Source: Oscillospiraceae bacterium
Lineage (GTDB): Bacteria > Bacillota > Clostridia > Oscillospirales > Acutalibacteraceae
Reading direction: 5' to 3'
Assembly (NCBI GenBank): GCA_910574935.1
Contig: CAJTCU010000004.1
Span: forward strand, 183,154-247,153
DNA length: 64,000 bases
The translations under genes and the position numbers were made by a program. Shown here one piece after another: positions 33,597 through 42,292 of the stretch. The notes under the pieces were generated by a model. It ran no database searches. It saw nothing but the letters and a program-made list of their open reading frames with translations, and had not been told where the DNA came from. Every line of letters begins with the position of its first letter. The first letter of the stretch is position 1.

Positions 33597-33620
33597 ATCG
33601 ATATTAAAATACCGATTATA
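33597..33620 (-). promoter_or_regulatory. Candidate redox operator and -10 upstream of rex
   Basis: ATCGATA-N6-TACCGAT (33597-33616) directly adjoins, by one base overlap, a minus-strand TATAAT (33620-33615). The same 7+6+7 arrangement, ATCGATA-N6-TATCGAT, lies at the hydrogenase operon promoter (42294-42313). Binding by Rex is inferred only from position. No good -35 is seen. Confidence 0.55.
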
Positions 33621-33710
33621 ATTTGTGCATATTTACGGGATACCGCCCAAAACCTGACAACGGGAACTTTGCCGTGTCAGGCCTCTCTCCAAAGTTTTTT
33701 CAGAAAGCCC

Positions 33711-33739
33711 TTTATTTTACGCCTGTTATGCAATATAAT
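33711..33739 (+). promoter_or_regulatory. Probable promoter of murC
   Basis: Plus-strand TTTATT (33711-33716), 17-bp spacer, TATAAT (33734-33739), with AAAGGGAG and the ATG at 33774. The -35 is weak. A stem around CCTGAC/GTCAGG (33652-33683) lies upstream, in the divergent space between rex and murC. Confidence 0.6.
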
Positions 33740-33773
33740 ATAGATATTACTGTCTTTTGAAAGGGAGTTCGCT

Positions 33774-35156
33774 ATGCAAAGCAATCCGAATTTTTTAGAT
33801 ACTGTCCACCGCCTTCACTTTGTAGGCATTGGCGGCTCGGGCATGTGCCCTATGGCAGAAATTCTGCTGCACAAGGGCTACGCCATTACTGGCTCGGACC
33901 AAAACGAGTCCGACACCCTGGACCGCATAAAAAGCTATGGCATCCCGGTGTATATGGGCCACCGCCCAGAAAATATCGGCGACGCCCAGGCCGTGGTTTA
34001 CACCGCCGCCTGTAAGCCCGACAATCCCGAGCTGGCAGCCGCCCGGGAAAAGGGCGTTCCCACTTTAGAGCGCGCCGCTGTTTTAGGAATGCTCACGGAC
34101 CAATACCCCCAGCTGGTGGCTGTTTCCGGCACCCACGGCAAAACCACCACTACCGCCATGCTCACCCAAATTCTGGTGGAGGCCGGCGCGGACCCCAGCG
34201 CCATTATCGGCGGAAAACTTCCTCTCATCGGCAGCAACGGCCGGGCTGGACACAGCGGCACCATGGTCTGCGAAGCCTGCGAGTATGTGGACACCTTTTT
34301 ACTGCTGCACCCCGCCGTATCCCTTATTTTAAATATTGAGGCCGACCACCTGGACTATTTTAAAAATATTGATAATATTGTCAAGTCCTTTACCCAGTTT
34401 GCCAGCCAGACCAGCGGGCGGCTGGTGGTCAACGGCGGAGACCCCCGGGCCATGGCGGCGGTGTCCGGGCAGAGGGACAAGGAGGTTGTCACCTTTGGCA
34501 TGGACCCCTCCTGTGATTATTACCCCACCCAGCTCAACGAAGAGCCCACCGCCTGCGAGGACTTCACCTTAACGCACCAAGGAGCCCCCCTGGGCCGGGT
34601 AAACCTTTCGGTGCCCGGCAAGCACAACCTGCTAAACGCCCTGGCCGCCGCCGCCGCCGCCCATTCTCTGGGGATCAGCCCAGAGAGCATTTGCCGCTCT
34701 CTTCAGGCTTTTACCGGCGTGCACAGGCGCTTTGAAATGCTGGGCAAGTTCGGCGGCGTTACCGTGGCCGACGACTTCGCCCACCACCCTACCGAGCTGA
34801 GGGCCGTGCTCTCCTCTGCCATGAAAATGGGCTACCGGCAGGTCTGGGCCGTGTTCCAGCCCCACACCTTTTCCCGCACCTACACCTTTTTGGACGGCTT
34901 CGCCCAGGCCCTGTCCATCCCCGACCATTTGGTGATGACCGAGATTCTGGCCGTGCGGGAGGAAAACACCTACAACATCCACACCAGCGACCTGGCGGCA
35001 AAAGTGCCCGGCAGCCGCTGGTTCCAGAGCTTCGACGAAATTGCCGACTATGTAATGGACCACGCCCAGCCCGGGGACCTGATCTTGACACTGGGCGGGG
35101 GCGACATCTATAAATGCGCCAACCTGATGGTGGAGCGGTATCGCAAACGCAGTTAA
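33774..35156 (+). CDS. murC: UDP-N-acetylmuramate--L-alanine ligase
   Basis: MurC adds L-alanine to UDP-MurNAc in peptidoglycan synthesis. The 460-residue product has the N-terminal Rossmann-like FVGIGGSGMCPMAEIL, the ATP-binding GTHGKTTTTAML at about residues 121-132, the FTGVHRRFEML region and DDFAHHPTE. Length is normal. It lies alone, away from the mra/mur cluster at the left end, divergent from rex. A HAD phosphatase gene follows about 55 bases later. Confidence 0.96.
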   Translation: MQSNPNFLDTVHRLHFVGIGGSGMCPMAEILLHKGYAITGSDQNESDTLDRIKSYGIPVYMGHRPENIGDAQAVVYTAACKPDNPELAAAREKGVPTLERAAVLGMLTDQYPQLVAVSGTHGKTTTTAMLTQILVEAGADPSAIIGGKLPLIGSNGRAGHSGTMVCEACEYVDTFLLLHPAVSLILNIEADHLDYFKNIDNIVKSFTQFASQTSGRLVVNGGDPRAMAAVSGQRDKEVVTFGMDPSCDYYPTQLNEEPTACEDFTLTHQGAPLGRVNLSVPGKHNLLNALAAAAAAHSLGISPESICRSLQAFTGVHRRFEMLGKFGGVTVADDFAHHPTELRAVLSSAMKMGYRQVWAVFQPHTFSRTYTFLDGFAQALSIPDHLVMTEILAVREENTYNIHTSDLAAKVPGSRWFQSFDEIADYVMDHAQPGDLILTLGGGDIYKCANLMVERYRKRS

Positions 35157-35212
35157 AAACTGGAAAAACCGCCTTTCAGGTAGGGCGGCAACGTAAAAAA
35201 GGGAATGATTTT

Positions 35213-35989
35213 GTGATAAAAGCAGTTTTTTTCGATATCGACGGCACCCTGCTGGACCACGGCCACGGCGGCGTAATGCCTGCCTCCACCCAGCAGAGCC
35301 TTTTCCGGCTGCGGGAAAAGGGCGTGAAATTATTGGTAGCAACCGGGCGTTTCCCAGCCATGGTCACTTTTATGGAGGAGCACTTCCCCTTTGACGGCTT
35401 TGTTACCATGAACGGCCAGCTGGTCTTTCTGCGGGACGGAACGGTGATCCACCGGCTGGCCCATGATCCGGGGGATATCCGCCAGCTGGTGGATATCTCC
35501 CGCCGGGAGGGGTTTCCCAGCCTGATTATTGAAGAAACGGAGTATTTCTACACCCTCCCCTCTCCCGCCATTGACGCGCACTTTCTGTTCGGGGGGCTGC
35601 CTGTTCCCCAGGCCGCCTATGACACAGCCCGGCTACAGGAGCACCCAGTACTGCAATTTCTCATCTATGCCCCCGAGGATTTGGCCCACCTGGCCCCCTT
35701 GCGGCATATTTACCCCACCAGCGCAGGCGGGAATGTCTATGATGTAATTCCCAAAACCGGCGGCAAAGAGGTCGGTATTGGGGCCGCGGCCAAGTACTTT
35801 GGCATAAACCGGGAAGAGGTCATGGTGTTCGGCGACGGAGACAACGACCAGACCATGCTCCGCTGGGCGGGCGCCGGCGTGGCCATGGGGAACGGCACCC
35901 CGGCGGCCAAAGCCGCCGCCGGCTACATAACCGCCCCGGTGGACCAGGACGGTATTGAGAAAGCCCTGGAGCATTTCGGACTAATATAA
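35213..35989 (+). CDS. Cof-type HAD-superfamily phosphatase
   Basis: The 258-residue protein has HAD motif I FFDIDGTLLDHG, a type IIB cap and motif III/IV GDGDNDQTMLRWAGAGVAMGN, as in the Cof subfamily of sugar-phosphate and flavin-phosphate phosphatases. The likely start is the GTG at 35213, after AAAAAGGGAAT; the frame is open through the murC stop region, but those residues are not conserved. Probably co-transcribed with murC; the substrate is unknown. Confidence 0.88.
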   Translation: MIKAVFFDIDGTLLDHGHGGVMPASTQQSLFRLREKGVKLLVATGRFPAMVTFMEEHFPFDGFVTMNGQLVFLRDGTVIHRLAHDPGDIRQLVDISRREGFPSLIIEETEYFYTLPSPAIDAHFLFGGLPVPQAAYDTARLQEHPVLQFLIYAPEDLAHLAPLRHIYPTSAGGNVYDVIPKTGGKEVGIGAAAKYFGINREEVMVFGDGDNDQTMLRWAGAGVAMGNGTPAAKAAAGYITAPVDQDGIEKALEHFGLI

Positions 35990-36020
35990 AAAGCGCAAAG
36001 CGCCGTGGGATTCTTAAGGG

Positions 36021-36076
36021 GTCGCTGTGTGCCGGTGGCAAACATGCAGCGACTGACCGAGCTGGCAGGCGAGAAA
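36021..36076. repeat. GACCGAG-type palindromic repeat in gap 35990-36418
   Basis: GTCGCTG (36021-36027) pairs with CAGCGAC (36047-36053) and is followed by TGACCGAGCTGGCAGGCGAG, the tail also seen at 45837 and, inverted, at 56824. An outer pair CTTAAGGG / CCCTTAAG encloses it. The rest of the gap holds a GC-rich stretch, a terminator-like hairpin and a MITE; I see no gene. Confidence 0.6.
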
Positions 36077-36162
36077 GTCCCTTAAGCAAGGTCCAGGGGC
36101 AGCGCCCTTGGCCGCCGGAGGCCATCCCCTCAAAAGCCCCCAAGCCCAGGCCGGTACGCAAA

Positions 36163-36199
36163 AGACAGGAACAGCAAGAGCGCCTCGCTGTACCTGTCT
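36163..36199 (+). terminator. Terminator-like hairpin downstream of the HAD gene
   Basis: AGACAGG (36163-36169) pairs with CCTGTCT (36193-36199), with an inner CAGC/GCTG, followed by CTTTGTTATT. It is about 175 bases past the stop codon, so the assignment is moderate. Confidence 0.5.
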
Positions 36200-36239
36200 C
36201 TTTGTTATTCGGCTTTTGCCCCATGTCTCCCCAGTCTTT

Positions 36240-36404
36240 TAGGGCTTGTTTGAAAATAGAGGAAATGACGGATTTTTGACCAGAAGCGGTCAGCTTCAAG
36301 GAGAAAACCGCAAGGAATACTTGCGTATTACGAGGATTTTCGACGCAGAAGATGGCTGCTTCTGGGTAAAAAGACGGCGTTTTCGATTTTTCAAACAAGC
36401 CCTA
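36240..36404. mobile_element. 165-bp TA-flanked MITE, copy 2
   Basis: TA at both ends, inverted termini beginning GGGCTTGTTTGAAAA, and one base difference from the copy at 17744-17908, in the opposite orientation. It lies between the convergent HAD and AraC-type genes. Near identity suggests recent movement by a transposase not in this window. Confidence 0.9.
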
Positions 36405-36418
36405 GGCCAAGGGGGTAC

Positions 36419-37366
36419 TTACTTCCATTTCACCGGCCGCAGCACCTCGTAGCCAATACCCTCTGGGTAGTGGCGCTGGTAACACTGGCAGGCCTCCTCA
36501 TTCCAGGTAAATAGTCCCCGGCTGTCCTGATAGTTCAGCAGCGGGTCCGAAAGCCCCTTGCCCGTCAAATCATAGTTCCAGGCCAGCTCCTCCACCCGGC
36601 GCATCACCTCACCATTGTCCTCCATGTAGCTGAATGGCGGGTGGTAGAACACCAGATAATAGCTGCCGGGAAAGCTCTTGATCTCAAAGCCCTTTGGTAC
36701 CGGCCCGCTGTAGTCCTCCGGCACACCCATTCCATAAAAGTATTTCCGCTCCCCCCGCACCCACCGCCAGCCCGCCGTATGGCAGGCGACCACAGGGTGG
36801 CTCTCGCTGCGCATACTCTCAATCATGCCGCAGACCTGGTCGCAGTCCTGGTACTGCCAAAATTCGCAGTAGTCCCCGGCTCTGTCCTCCCAGATGCCCA
36901 TGTATTTGTGGGCTGGAATGTACTCCATCCGCACCCGGGCCTCTTTTAGGTTTTCCATGCTCATGGTACCGCCTCCTTGATATAGTTCCGCATAATGCAT
37001 GGGATGAAAGACCTCCTTGCTCATACGCAGCGGAATGGGCGTGGGGTTTTTCCGGTAGGCGGCGGGCGTGCACCCAAAGGCCCCGCGGAAAGCCCGGGTC
37101 AGCGCCTCTTGAGAGGAAAAGCCATACTCCACCGCAATGTCGATAACCCGCTTTTGGCTGTTTCGCAGGTCCAAAGCGGCCAGGGCCAGCCTTCGGCCCG
37201 CCACATAGCCTTTAATGGTGACCCCCGCCACCCGGTGGAACAGCGTGGAGCAATAATAGGGCGAGTACCCCACCTGCCGGGACATCTCCCCCAGCAGGGA
37301 CTCGCTGGTCAAATGCGCCTCCAGCCAGTCGATCATCTTCTGCACCGTCTGGTTCCACTCCACCAT
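36419..37366 (-). CDS. AraC-family regulator with GyrI-like effector domain
   Basis: The 315-residue protein has two N-terminal HTHs of the AraC type (YSPYYCSTLFHRVAGVTIKGYV and VIDIAVEYGFSSQEALTRAF, ending in a PAAYRKNP signature) and a C-terminal GyrI/Rob-like small-molecule-binding domain from about residue 150. Such proteins respond to antibiotics or other lipophilic compounds. ATG at 37366 (MVEWNQ) follows GGAGG; an upstream GTG overlaps the ribosome site. No target is evident. Confidence 0.88.
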   Translation of the reverse strand: MVEWNQTVQKMIDWLEAHLTSESLLGEMSRQVGYSPYYCSTLFHRVAGVTIKGYVAGRRLALAALDLRNSQKRVIDIAVEYGFSSQEALTRAFRGAFGCTPAAYRKNPTPIPLRMSKEVFHPMHYAELYQGGGTMSMENLKEARVRMEYIPAHKYMGIWEDRAGDYCEFWQYQDCDQVCGMIESMRSESHPVVACHTAGWRWVRGERKYFYGMGVPEDYSGPVPKGFEIKSFPGSYYLVFYHPPFSYMEDNGEVMRRVEELAWNYDLTGKGLSDPLLNYQDSRGLFTWNEEACQCYQRHYPEGIGYEVLRPVKWK

Positions 37367-37454
37367 TGGCTTTACCTCCACTGCCCAAAGGGATCTTTCG
37401 CATTTATCTTACCGCGTCCAGGGCCCAAAAATCTTGACCTCACTTGCAAAGCTG

Positions 37455-37487
37455 AAAAGGGCGGAGGGTTTTTGCCCCCGCCCTTTT
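37455..37487 (-). terminator. Terminator of the hydrogenase operon
   Basis: Minus-strand stem AAAAGGGCGGGGG / CCCTCCGCCCTTTT around GCAAAAA, ending in TTTT, about 20 bases beyond the hydrogenase stop codon. Confidence 0.85.
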
Positions 37488-37505
37488 GTTGCGCCACGTT
37501 TTTGT

Positions 37506-38984
37506 TTAGATGTTGTAGATGGACACCGCGTCGCCAATGGTTTTTTCCATGGCCTCCCGGCCGTACTTATCCACCTCGGCCTTGTTTTTCTCGCCGTGGG
37601 TCAGGCAGCCCGCGCCGCCTATGCAGCCTCCCACACAGGCCATGCCCTCAATAAAGTTTCCGGCCAGGGCGTTCTTGCTCTTTTTCAGCAGGGCCAGGCG
37701 GCAGGCCTCTATGCCGTCGCAGGGCACGGCCTTTAGGTCGAACGCAATGCCCTGTTCCTTCATAGCCTGGGCCACCGCGTCGGAAACGCCCCCGGACCGG
37801 GCGAAAATGCGCCCATAGTACGAGGCGTTGTCCAGCACGTCCTCGGGCAGGCTGGTAATATCCAGGTCCCGGCTGTCAAACAGGGCCTGAAGCTCCTCAA
37901 AGGTCAGCACCGTGTCAATCAGCGGGCGCACCCGCTCCTGGCGGGCCTCGGCCTTTTTGGCGGTGCAGGGGCCGATAAACACCACCTTGGCGGTGGGGTC
38001 GGTCTCCTTCAGGTACTTGGCCAGCCGCGCCATGGGCGACAGGTTGTGGGAGATATGCTCTTGCAGCTCGGGGAAAGCGGACTTGATGTATGCCACAAAG
38101 CCCGGGCAGCAGGAACTGGTCAAAAAGCCCTTTTCCGCCAGCTCCCGGGACTCCTCCATGGCCACCATGTCCGCGCCCAGGGCCGCCTCGATGACAGTGA
38201 AGAAGCCCAGCTCCTTCAGGCCGGTAATCACCTGGCCCAGGCTGGCGTAGGTAAACTGGCTGGAAATGGAGGGAGCCACCACCGCGTACACCTTGTACTG
38301 GGTGTTGTTCTCGCTCTTTTTCAGCATATCAATGACGTTGAGCATAAAGGACTTATCGGTTACCGCGCCAAAGGGGCACATATACACGCAGGCCCCGCAC
38401 TGGATGCACTTGCTGTCGTCTATAGCCGCCGCGTTGTCCTCGTTAATCGTAATGGCCTTCACCTTGCAGGCCACCTGGCAGGGGCGCTTGCGGTCCACAA
38501 TGGCGGAGTAAGGGCAGACCTTTGCGCACTGGCCGCACTCCACACACTTGGTCTTGTCAATGTGGGCCACATGGTTGTGGTCAAAGGAGATGGCGCCCCG
38601 CTTGCACACGTCCTCGCAGCGGTGGGCCAGGCACCCCCGGCAGGAGTCGGTGACCTCGTACCCGGCGGCGGGGCACTCGTCGCAGGCAATGTCAATGACC
38701 TCAATGATGTTGGGGTTGTCCGCGTGGCCGCCCATGGCCATCTTCACCCGCTCGGCCAAAATGGCCCTCTCTTTGTATACGCAGCAGCGCATGGTGGGCT
38801 CTTTGCCGGGGACGATGGTCTTGGGAATATCCATCATATTCTCCAGAATCTTATCCTCCCAGGCAAGCCGGGCGGTCTCCCGAAGAACCTTATATTTTAA
38901 GTACTGTACCTTGGTGTCAAAACGTCTCATCTGGTGTTTCTGGTGCATCTCATGCAGCTGATCCGGTGAAATCGATTGGCTCAC
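37506..38984 (-). CDS. Monomeric [FeFe] hydrogenase with ferredoxin-type domains
   Basis: Catalyses reversible H2 production. The 492-residue protein has an N-terminal cysteine-rich part (CDEC at 101-104, CRGC at 115-118), two ferredoxin-like 4Fe-4S sites (CVECGQCAKVC at 147-157 and CIQCGACVYMC at 193-203), and all three H-cluster motifs: TSSCCPG at 289-295 (L1), GPCTAKKAE at 338-346 (L2) and EGMACVGGCIGGAG at 446-459 (L3). The L1 and N-terminal layout suggest a group B-type enzyme rather than the group A bifurcating form; no NuoF-like partner is present. It is the last gene of the sensory operon. Confidence 0.93.
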   Translation of the reverse strand: MSQSISPDQLHEMHQKHQMRRFDTKVQYLKYKVLRETARLAWEDKILENMMDIPKTIVPGKEPTMRCCVYKERAILAERVKMAMGGHADNPNIIEVIDIACDECPAAGYEVTDSCRGCLAHRCEDVCKRGAISFDHNHVAHIDKTKCVECGQCAKVCPYSAIVDRKRPCQVACKVKAITINEDNAAAIDDSKCIQCGACVYMCPFGAVTDKSFMLNVIDMLKKSENNTQYKVYAVVAPSISSQFTYASLGQVITGLKELGFFTVIEAALGADMVAMEESRELAEKGFLTSSCCPGFVAYIKSAFPELQEHISHNLSPMARLAKYLKETDPTAKVVFIGPCTAKKAEARQERVRPLIDTVLTFEELQALFDSRDLDITSLPEDVLDNASYYGRIFARSGGVSDAVAQAMKEQGIAFDLKAVPCDGIEACRLALLKKSKNALAGNFIEGMACVGGCIGGAGCLTHGEKNKAEVDKYGREAMEKTIGDAVSIYNI

Positions 38985-39072
38985 TTTGGCTGTCTCCTTT
39001 CAGGGGGAAAAATCAAACTTGCGCCCGTCTGCCAAAAGCCCCCGCGTATTTTATGGGGAACAAGTTTTTTCA

Positions 39073-40245
39073 TTAAAAGTAGCTGACCTTCACCCGCTTG
39101 CCCATCTGCTTTAAGCAGCTGACCAGCTCGTCGGCCAAGCTCATTTTGATGCTGAAGGTAATGGGCAGGTCCGGGTTCTGGTGGGCGGGGTTAATGGCCC
39201 GGCCCACAAAGAAGTTGATGTCCGTGGCCTCCTCAAACAGCAGGCGGCTGATCATGGCCGCGCCGTCCCGCTTCATGCCCCAGTCCTCATACCGGTCGTT
39301 GTCCTTTAGGTAGTCCTTGGCGTATTCCAGCACCCGGGCCACGGTAATCACGCCCTCGGTCACCAGGTCCACGCCCTCTATCTCGGCGGTGGGCGGCAGG
39401 TCCGAGCCCTCAAAGTTCAGGCTGGGCTTCAGGGGCTTTCGCAGGAACTTGGAGGCAATGGTAGAGGTGGTGCCCCCGCAGATAATGTGCTTGCCCTCTT
39501 TGGAGAAGAACAGGCTCATCATCCGGTCGCAGTCGTCTCGGTTGGAAGGGGGGCCAAACAGCATGTTCATGGGCTCCCTCTTGCGGATGCGCACCACGCA
39601 GGAGGTCACGTCGTCCTTGGGCTGGCCGCCGTACAGCTTGTAGCACTCGTCCACCAGCATGGTAGAAAGGGTCTTGGCCGTATAACCCGCCAGAATGATG
39701 GTCTCCATAAAGCTGGTGATGTCCTCCATGGACCAGCCGAAATTGTACTCAATGCCAATGCCCGCGTGGGGGCAGCCGTCGCTCATGGCAATAAAGGCGT
39801 CGTTCTCCCGCAGGGGGATGGTGGACTTAAAAATCTGCTTGCCCCCAATGTTCATCTCGGTCTTGGGATAGTCATAGTTCACCCCGTCCCGCAGAAGAAT
39901 CACATGGGGGTTGTCGTACTGAATCAGCTCGGCGGTCTGGTTGTTCAGCAGGTGGATGATGGTAAAGGTGGAGTAGGCTACCCCGTGCTCGGAGCTTACC
40001 GGCAGGGTGGCCGCCACCGCGGAGACGCACTCCTCCAGGGGCAGGCCCGCGGCCATCATGGTGGAGATAATCTTCGAGGTCAGGGTGGAAAGAATGCTGG
40101 CCTTCACCCCGCTGCCCAGGCCGTCGGCCAAAACCACCACGGTGGAATCGTCGCTCTGCTCAATGACGTCCACATGGTCGCCGCAGAGCTGCTCGCCAAA
40201 ATGGTTGATGCTCTTATAGCCGATATCGGCGCACAGGTCATTCAT
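39073..40245 (-). CDS. SpoIIE-type PP2C phosphatase linked to sensory hydrogenase
   Basis: The 390-residue product has the PPM/SpoIIE catalytic Asp motifs VVLADGLGSGVKAS (about 38-51), FIAMSDGCPHAG and DDVTSCVVRI, followed by about 160 residues that are not part of the phosphatase core. It overlaps the sensory hydrogenase gene by eight bases (40238-40245), so translation is coupled. SpoIIE-like phosphatases are known neighbours of PAS-containing group C hydrogenases and are proposed to pass on the H2 signal. The target protein is unknown. This is not the membrane-bound sporulation SpoIIE. Confidence 0.88.
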   Translation of the reverse strand: MNDLCADIGYKSINHFGEQLCGDHVDVIEQSDDSTVVVLADGLGSGVKASILSTLTSKIISTMMAAGLPLEECVSAVAATLPVSSEHGVAYSTFTIIHLLNNQTAELIQYDNPHVILLRDGVNYDYPKTEMNIGGKQIFKSTIPLRENDAFIAMSDGCPHAGIGIEYNFGWSMEDITSFMETIILAGYTAKTLSTMLVDECYKLYGGQPKDDVTSCVVRIRKREPMNMLFGPPSNRDDCDRMMSLFFSKEGKHIICGGTTSTIASKFLRKPLKPSLNFEGSDLPPTAEIEGVDLVTEGVITVARVLEYAKDYLKDNDRYEDWGMKRDGAAMISRLLFEEATDINFFVGRAINPAHQNPDLPITFSIKMSLADELVSCLKQMGKRVKVSYF

Positions 40246-41908
40246 CGGTGATCGACTCCTTCAGCTTTGTCAGGGCGATCTTAGTCTCGGCGGCGGTCTC
40301 GCCCAGCAGAGAGGCAATGTCCTGCACAATGCGCATCTGCCTTTCCACCACCTTATCGGCCACCTCTACGGTCTGGCGGCTGATGTCCTCCTTTTTCACC
40401 CGGGCCTGCTCTTCGTCCGTGATGTCCCGCAGCAGGCCGATGAGAATGTGCAGGTCCCGGTCATAGACCACGCTCTGCTCTACATAACATTTATATTCCG
40501 CCAGGTACACCCGCTGGTCCCGCACGTCCCGCTTGGTGTTCAGTACGTTGAGGAACACCGTGGGGTCCAAAATGCGCACCACCGGCTCGCCCAGCACGTC
40601 GGAGGCGGAGCGGATGTTCATAATCTTCCGGGCGGCGGAGTTGATCTGCTGTACCTCCAGGTCCTCGTTGAGCACAATCAGGCCGTTGGGGGTATTGTTC
40701 ACAATGGCGTCGGAGAAGCTCTCGGCCTTGTCCTTTAGGAAGGGCAGGCACATGCTAATCTCTGCCTTGCCCTGGCACACGGCCACGGCCTTTTCCCGGC
40801 AGGTATTGTACCCGCAAGAGCCGCAGTTTAGCTCTTGCGAGGGCTTGAACTTGCCCATCTGGCGCAGCACGGTGTTAATCTCCGCCTCGGTGGGCTGCTG
40901 GCTCTGCATCTCCAGGTAGGGGAAGCTCTTCTTCATGGACCGGGCCTCGGGCTGGCGCACCTCGAAGTCCCTCTCCCCCGCGTAGTTGGACACAGCCACA
41001 TAATCCCGCACCGGCGAACGGTCCTCCATTACCGGGCCGCCCACGCAGCTGCCGGCGCAAATGGACATTTCGATAAAGCACTTGTGAATCTTCCCGTCAA
41101 TAATGTCCCGCAGGGCTCCCATGCAGTTTTCCGCGCCGTCCAGGGCCAGATAAGCATAGCCCGGGGCGTCCAGAGACATGGTCTTAAGGATGCCCCCCGT
41201 GGTGGGGAAAAACCGGGCCCGGCTGCACTCTTCGTGGTCCAGCTCTTTCTCCAGCTTCACCCCCGCGGCCTCCAGCCATTGGGTCAGCTCCTCAAAGGTG
41301 AGCACGCAGTCCACCACGCCCTCGTAGCGGCCGGCCTCGTCCTTTTTGGCCACGCAGGGGCCAACGAATACGGTCTTTGCCCCGGGCACCCGGCGCTTAA
41401 TGTCCTTGCAGTGGGCCATCATGGGGGAATCAATGTCCGCCAAAAATTCCAGGGCGGCGGGGAAATGCTTTTGAATCAGCAGGTTGACAGAGTGGCAGCA
41501 GGAGCTAATCACCACGTCCCGGCCGTCCTCCTTCAGCATGCGTTCATACTCGCTCTTCACCATGGTGGCGCCCAGGGCGGTCTCTTCCACGTCCATAAAG
41601 CCCAACTGCTTTAAGGCCTTTTTCATGGAGCCAATGCCCACCCCGGGGTAGTTTGCCACAAAAGAGGGCGCCAGGCTGACAATGACCGGCGCGCCGCTTT
41701 GCAGCAGCACCTTGGCCTTTTCGGTCTCGTCCACAATCTCCTTGGCGTTTTGGGGACAGACCACAAAGCACTGGCCGCACAAAATACACTCGTCGTGAAT
41801 GATATGGGCCTGACTGCCTGAAAAGCGGATGGCCTTTACAGGACAATGGCGGATACATTTATAGCAGTTTTTACAGTTCGATTTCTTCAGCCGCAGAGAT
41901 TCCGGCAT
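40238..41908 (-). CDS. Sensory (group C-type) [FeFe] hydrogenase with PAS domain
   Basis: The 556-residue protein starts with a 2x[4Fe-4S] ferredoxin domain (CKNCYKCIRHC at 12-22, CILCGQCFVVC at 41-51), then an H-cluster domain with L1 ISSCCHS at 134-140, L2 GPCVAKKDE at 183-191 and L3 MSICAGSCVGG at 281-291. A cysteine motif CGSCGYNTC near 362-370 with later cysteines forms another iron-sulfur site. A PAS domain (about 395-500) and a helical tail follow. This is the architecture of proposed H2-sensing hydrogenases (HsfB type). The L1 proline of catalytic enzymes is replaced by His, consistent with a sensor rather than a high-turnover enzyme. Confidence 0.9.
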   Translation of the reverse strand: MPESLRLKKSNCKNCYKCIRHCPVKAIRFSGSQAHIIHDECILCGQCFVVCPQNAKEIVDETEKAKVLLQSGAPVIVSLAPSFVANYPGVGIGSMKKALKQLGFMDVEETALGATMVKSEYERMLKEDGRDVVISSCCHSVNLLIQKHFPAALEFLADIDSPMMAHCKDIKRRVPGAKTVFVGPCVAKKDEAGRYEGVVDCVLTFEELTQWLEAAGVKLEKELDHEECSRARFFPTTGGILKTMSLDAPGYAYLALDGAENCMGALRDIIDGKIHKCFIEMSICAGSCVGGPVMEDRSPVRDYVAVSNYAGERDFEVRQPEARSMKKSFPYLEMQSQQPTEAEINTVLRQMGKFKPSQELNCGSCGYNTCREKAVAVCQGKAEISMCLPFLKDKAESFSDAIVNNTPNGLIVLNEDLEVQQINSAARKIMNIRSASDVLGEPVVRILDPTVFLNVLNTKRDVRDQRVYLAEYKCYVEQSVVYDRDLHILIGLLRDITDEEQARVKKEDISRQTVEVADKVVERQMRIVQDIASLLGETAAETKIALTKLKESITDE

Positions 41909-41951
41909 TGGGGCAGTCTCCTTTCGCTATAAAACTGAAAGCCGGCTTTTT

Positions 41952-42191
41952 TTAAACCTTGGCCTTAATGTTGGTCTCAAAAAACTCTTCCACCGTTTCG
42001 GGAGAAACAGAATGGAACTGCTCGTCTACCGTAACGCACACACCCTGCTGGCACTTGCCCATGCAGAAAGTGCCGCCCAGGTCCACCTTGTCTTTCAGTC
42101 CGTTGTCCGCGATGAGCTGCTGAAGCTGCTCCACCACCTGGCGGGACCCTTTTATGTGGCAGGAACTGCCGATACACACTGTTACTTTCAT
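41952..42191 (-). CDS. Thioredoxin-like [2Fe-2S] ferredoxin
   Basis: The 79-residue product has the four Cys of NuoE-type thioredoxin-like [2Fe-2S] domains: CIGSSCHIKG at residues 6-15 and FCMGKCQQGVC near 42-52. Such small proteins pass electrons to or from hydrogenases. It is the first gene of the operon (promoter 42235-42263), 43 bases ahead of the sensory hydrogenase, and may serve as its electron partner; this is inferred from context. Confidence 0.88.
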   Translation of the reverse strand: MKVTVCIGSSCHIKGSRQVVEQLQQLIADNGLKDKVDLGGTFCMGKCQQGVCVTVDEQFHSVSPETVEEFFETNIKAKV

Positions 42192-42234
42192 GAAATTGAC
42201 CTCCTAAGAAAATATTGTGGGGCTGTCTGACATT

Positions 42235-42263
42235 ATTTTAGCATTTTCGTGGAATTTTTGCAA
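42235..42263 (-). promoter_or_regulatory. Promoter of the hydrogenase operon
   Basis: Minus-strand TTGCAA (42263-42258), 17-bp spacer ending in TGC, TAAAAT (42240-42235): an extended -10 promoter about 44 bases before the ferredoxin ATG. Confidence 0.75.
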
Positions 42264-42292
42264 TCAGAAATTTTCTTAATCTTGAGGGCCTA

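Noticed and set aside
33511..33773. Canonical Rex operator (TTGTTAA-N4-TTAACAA)
   Set aside because: No such match found in the rex or hydrogenase promoter regions; only the ATCGATA palindrome is present.
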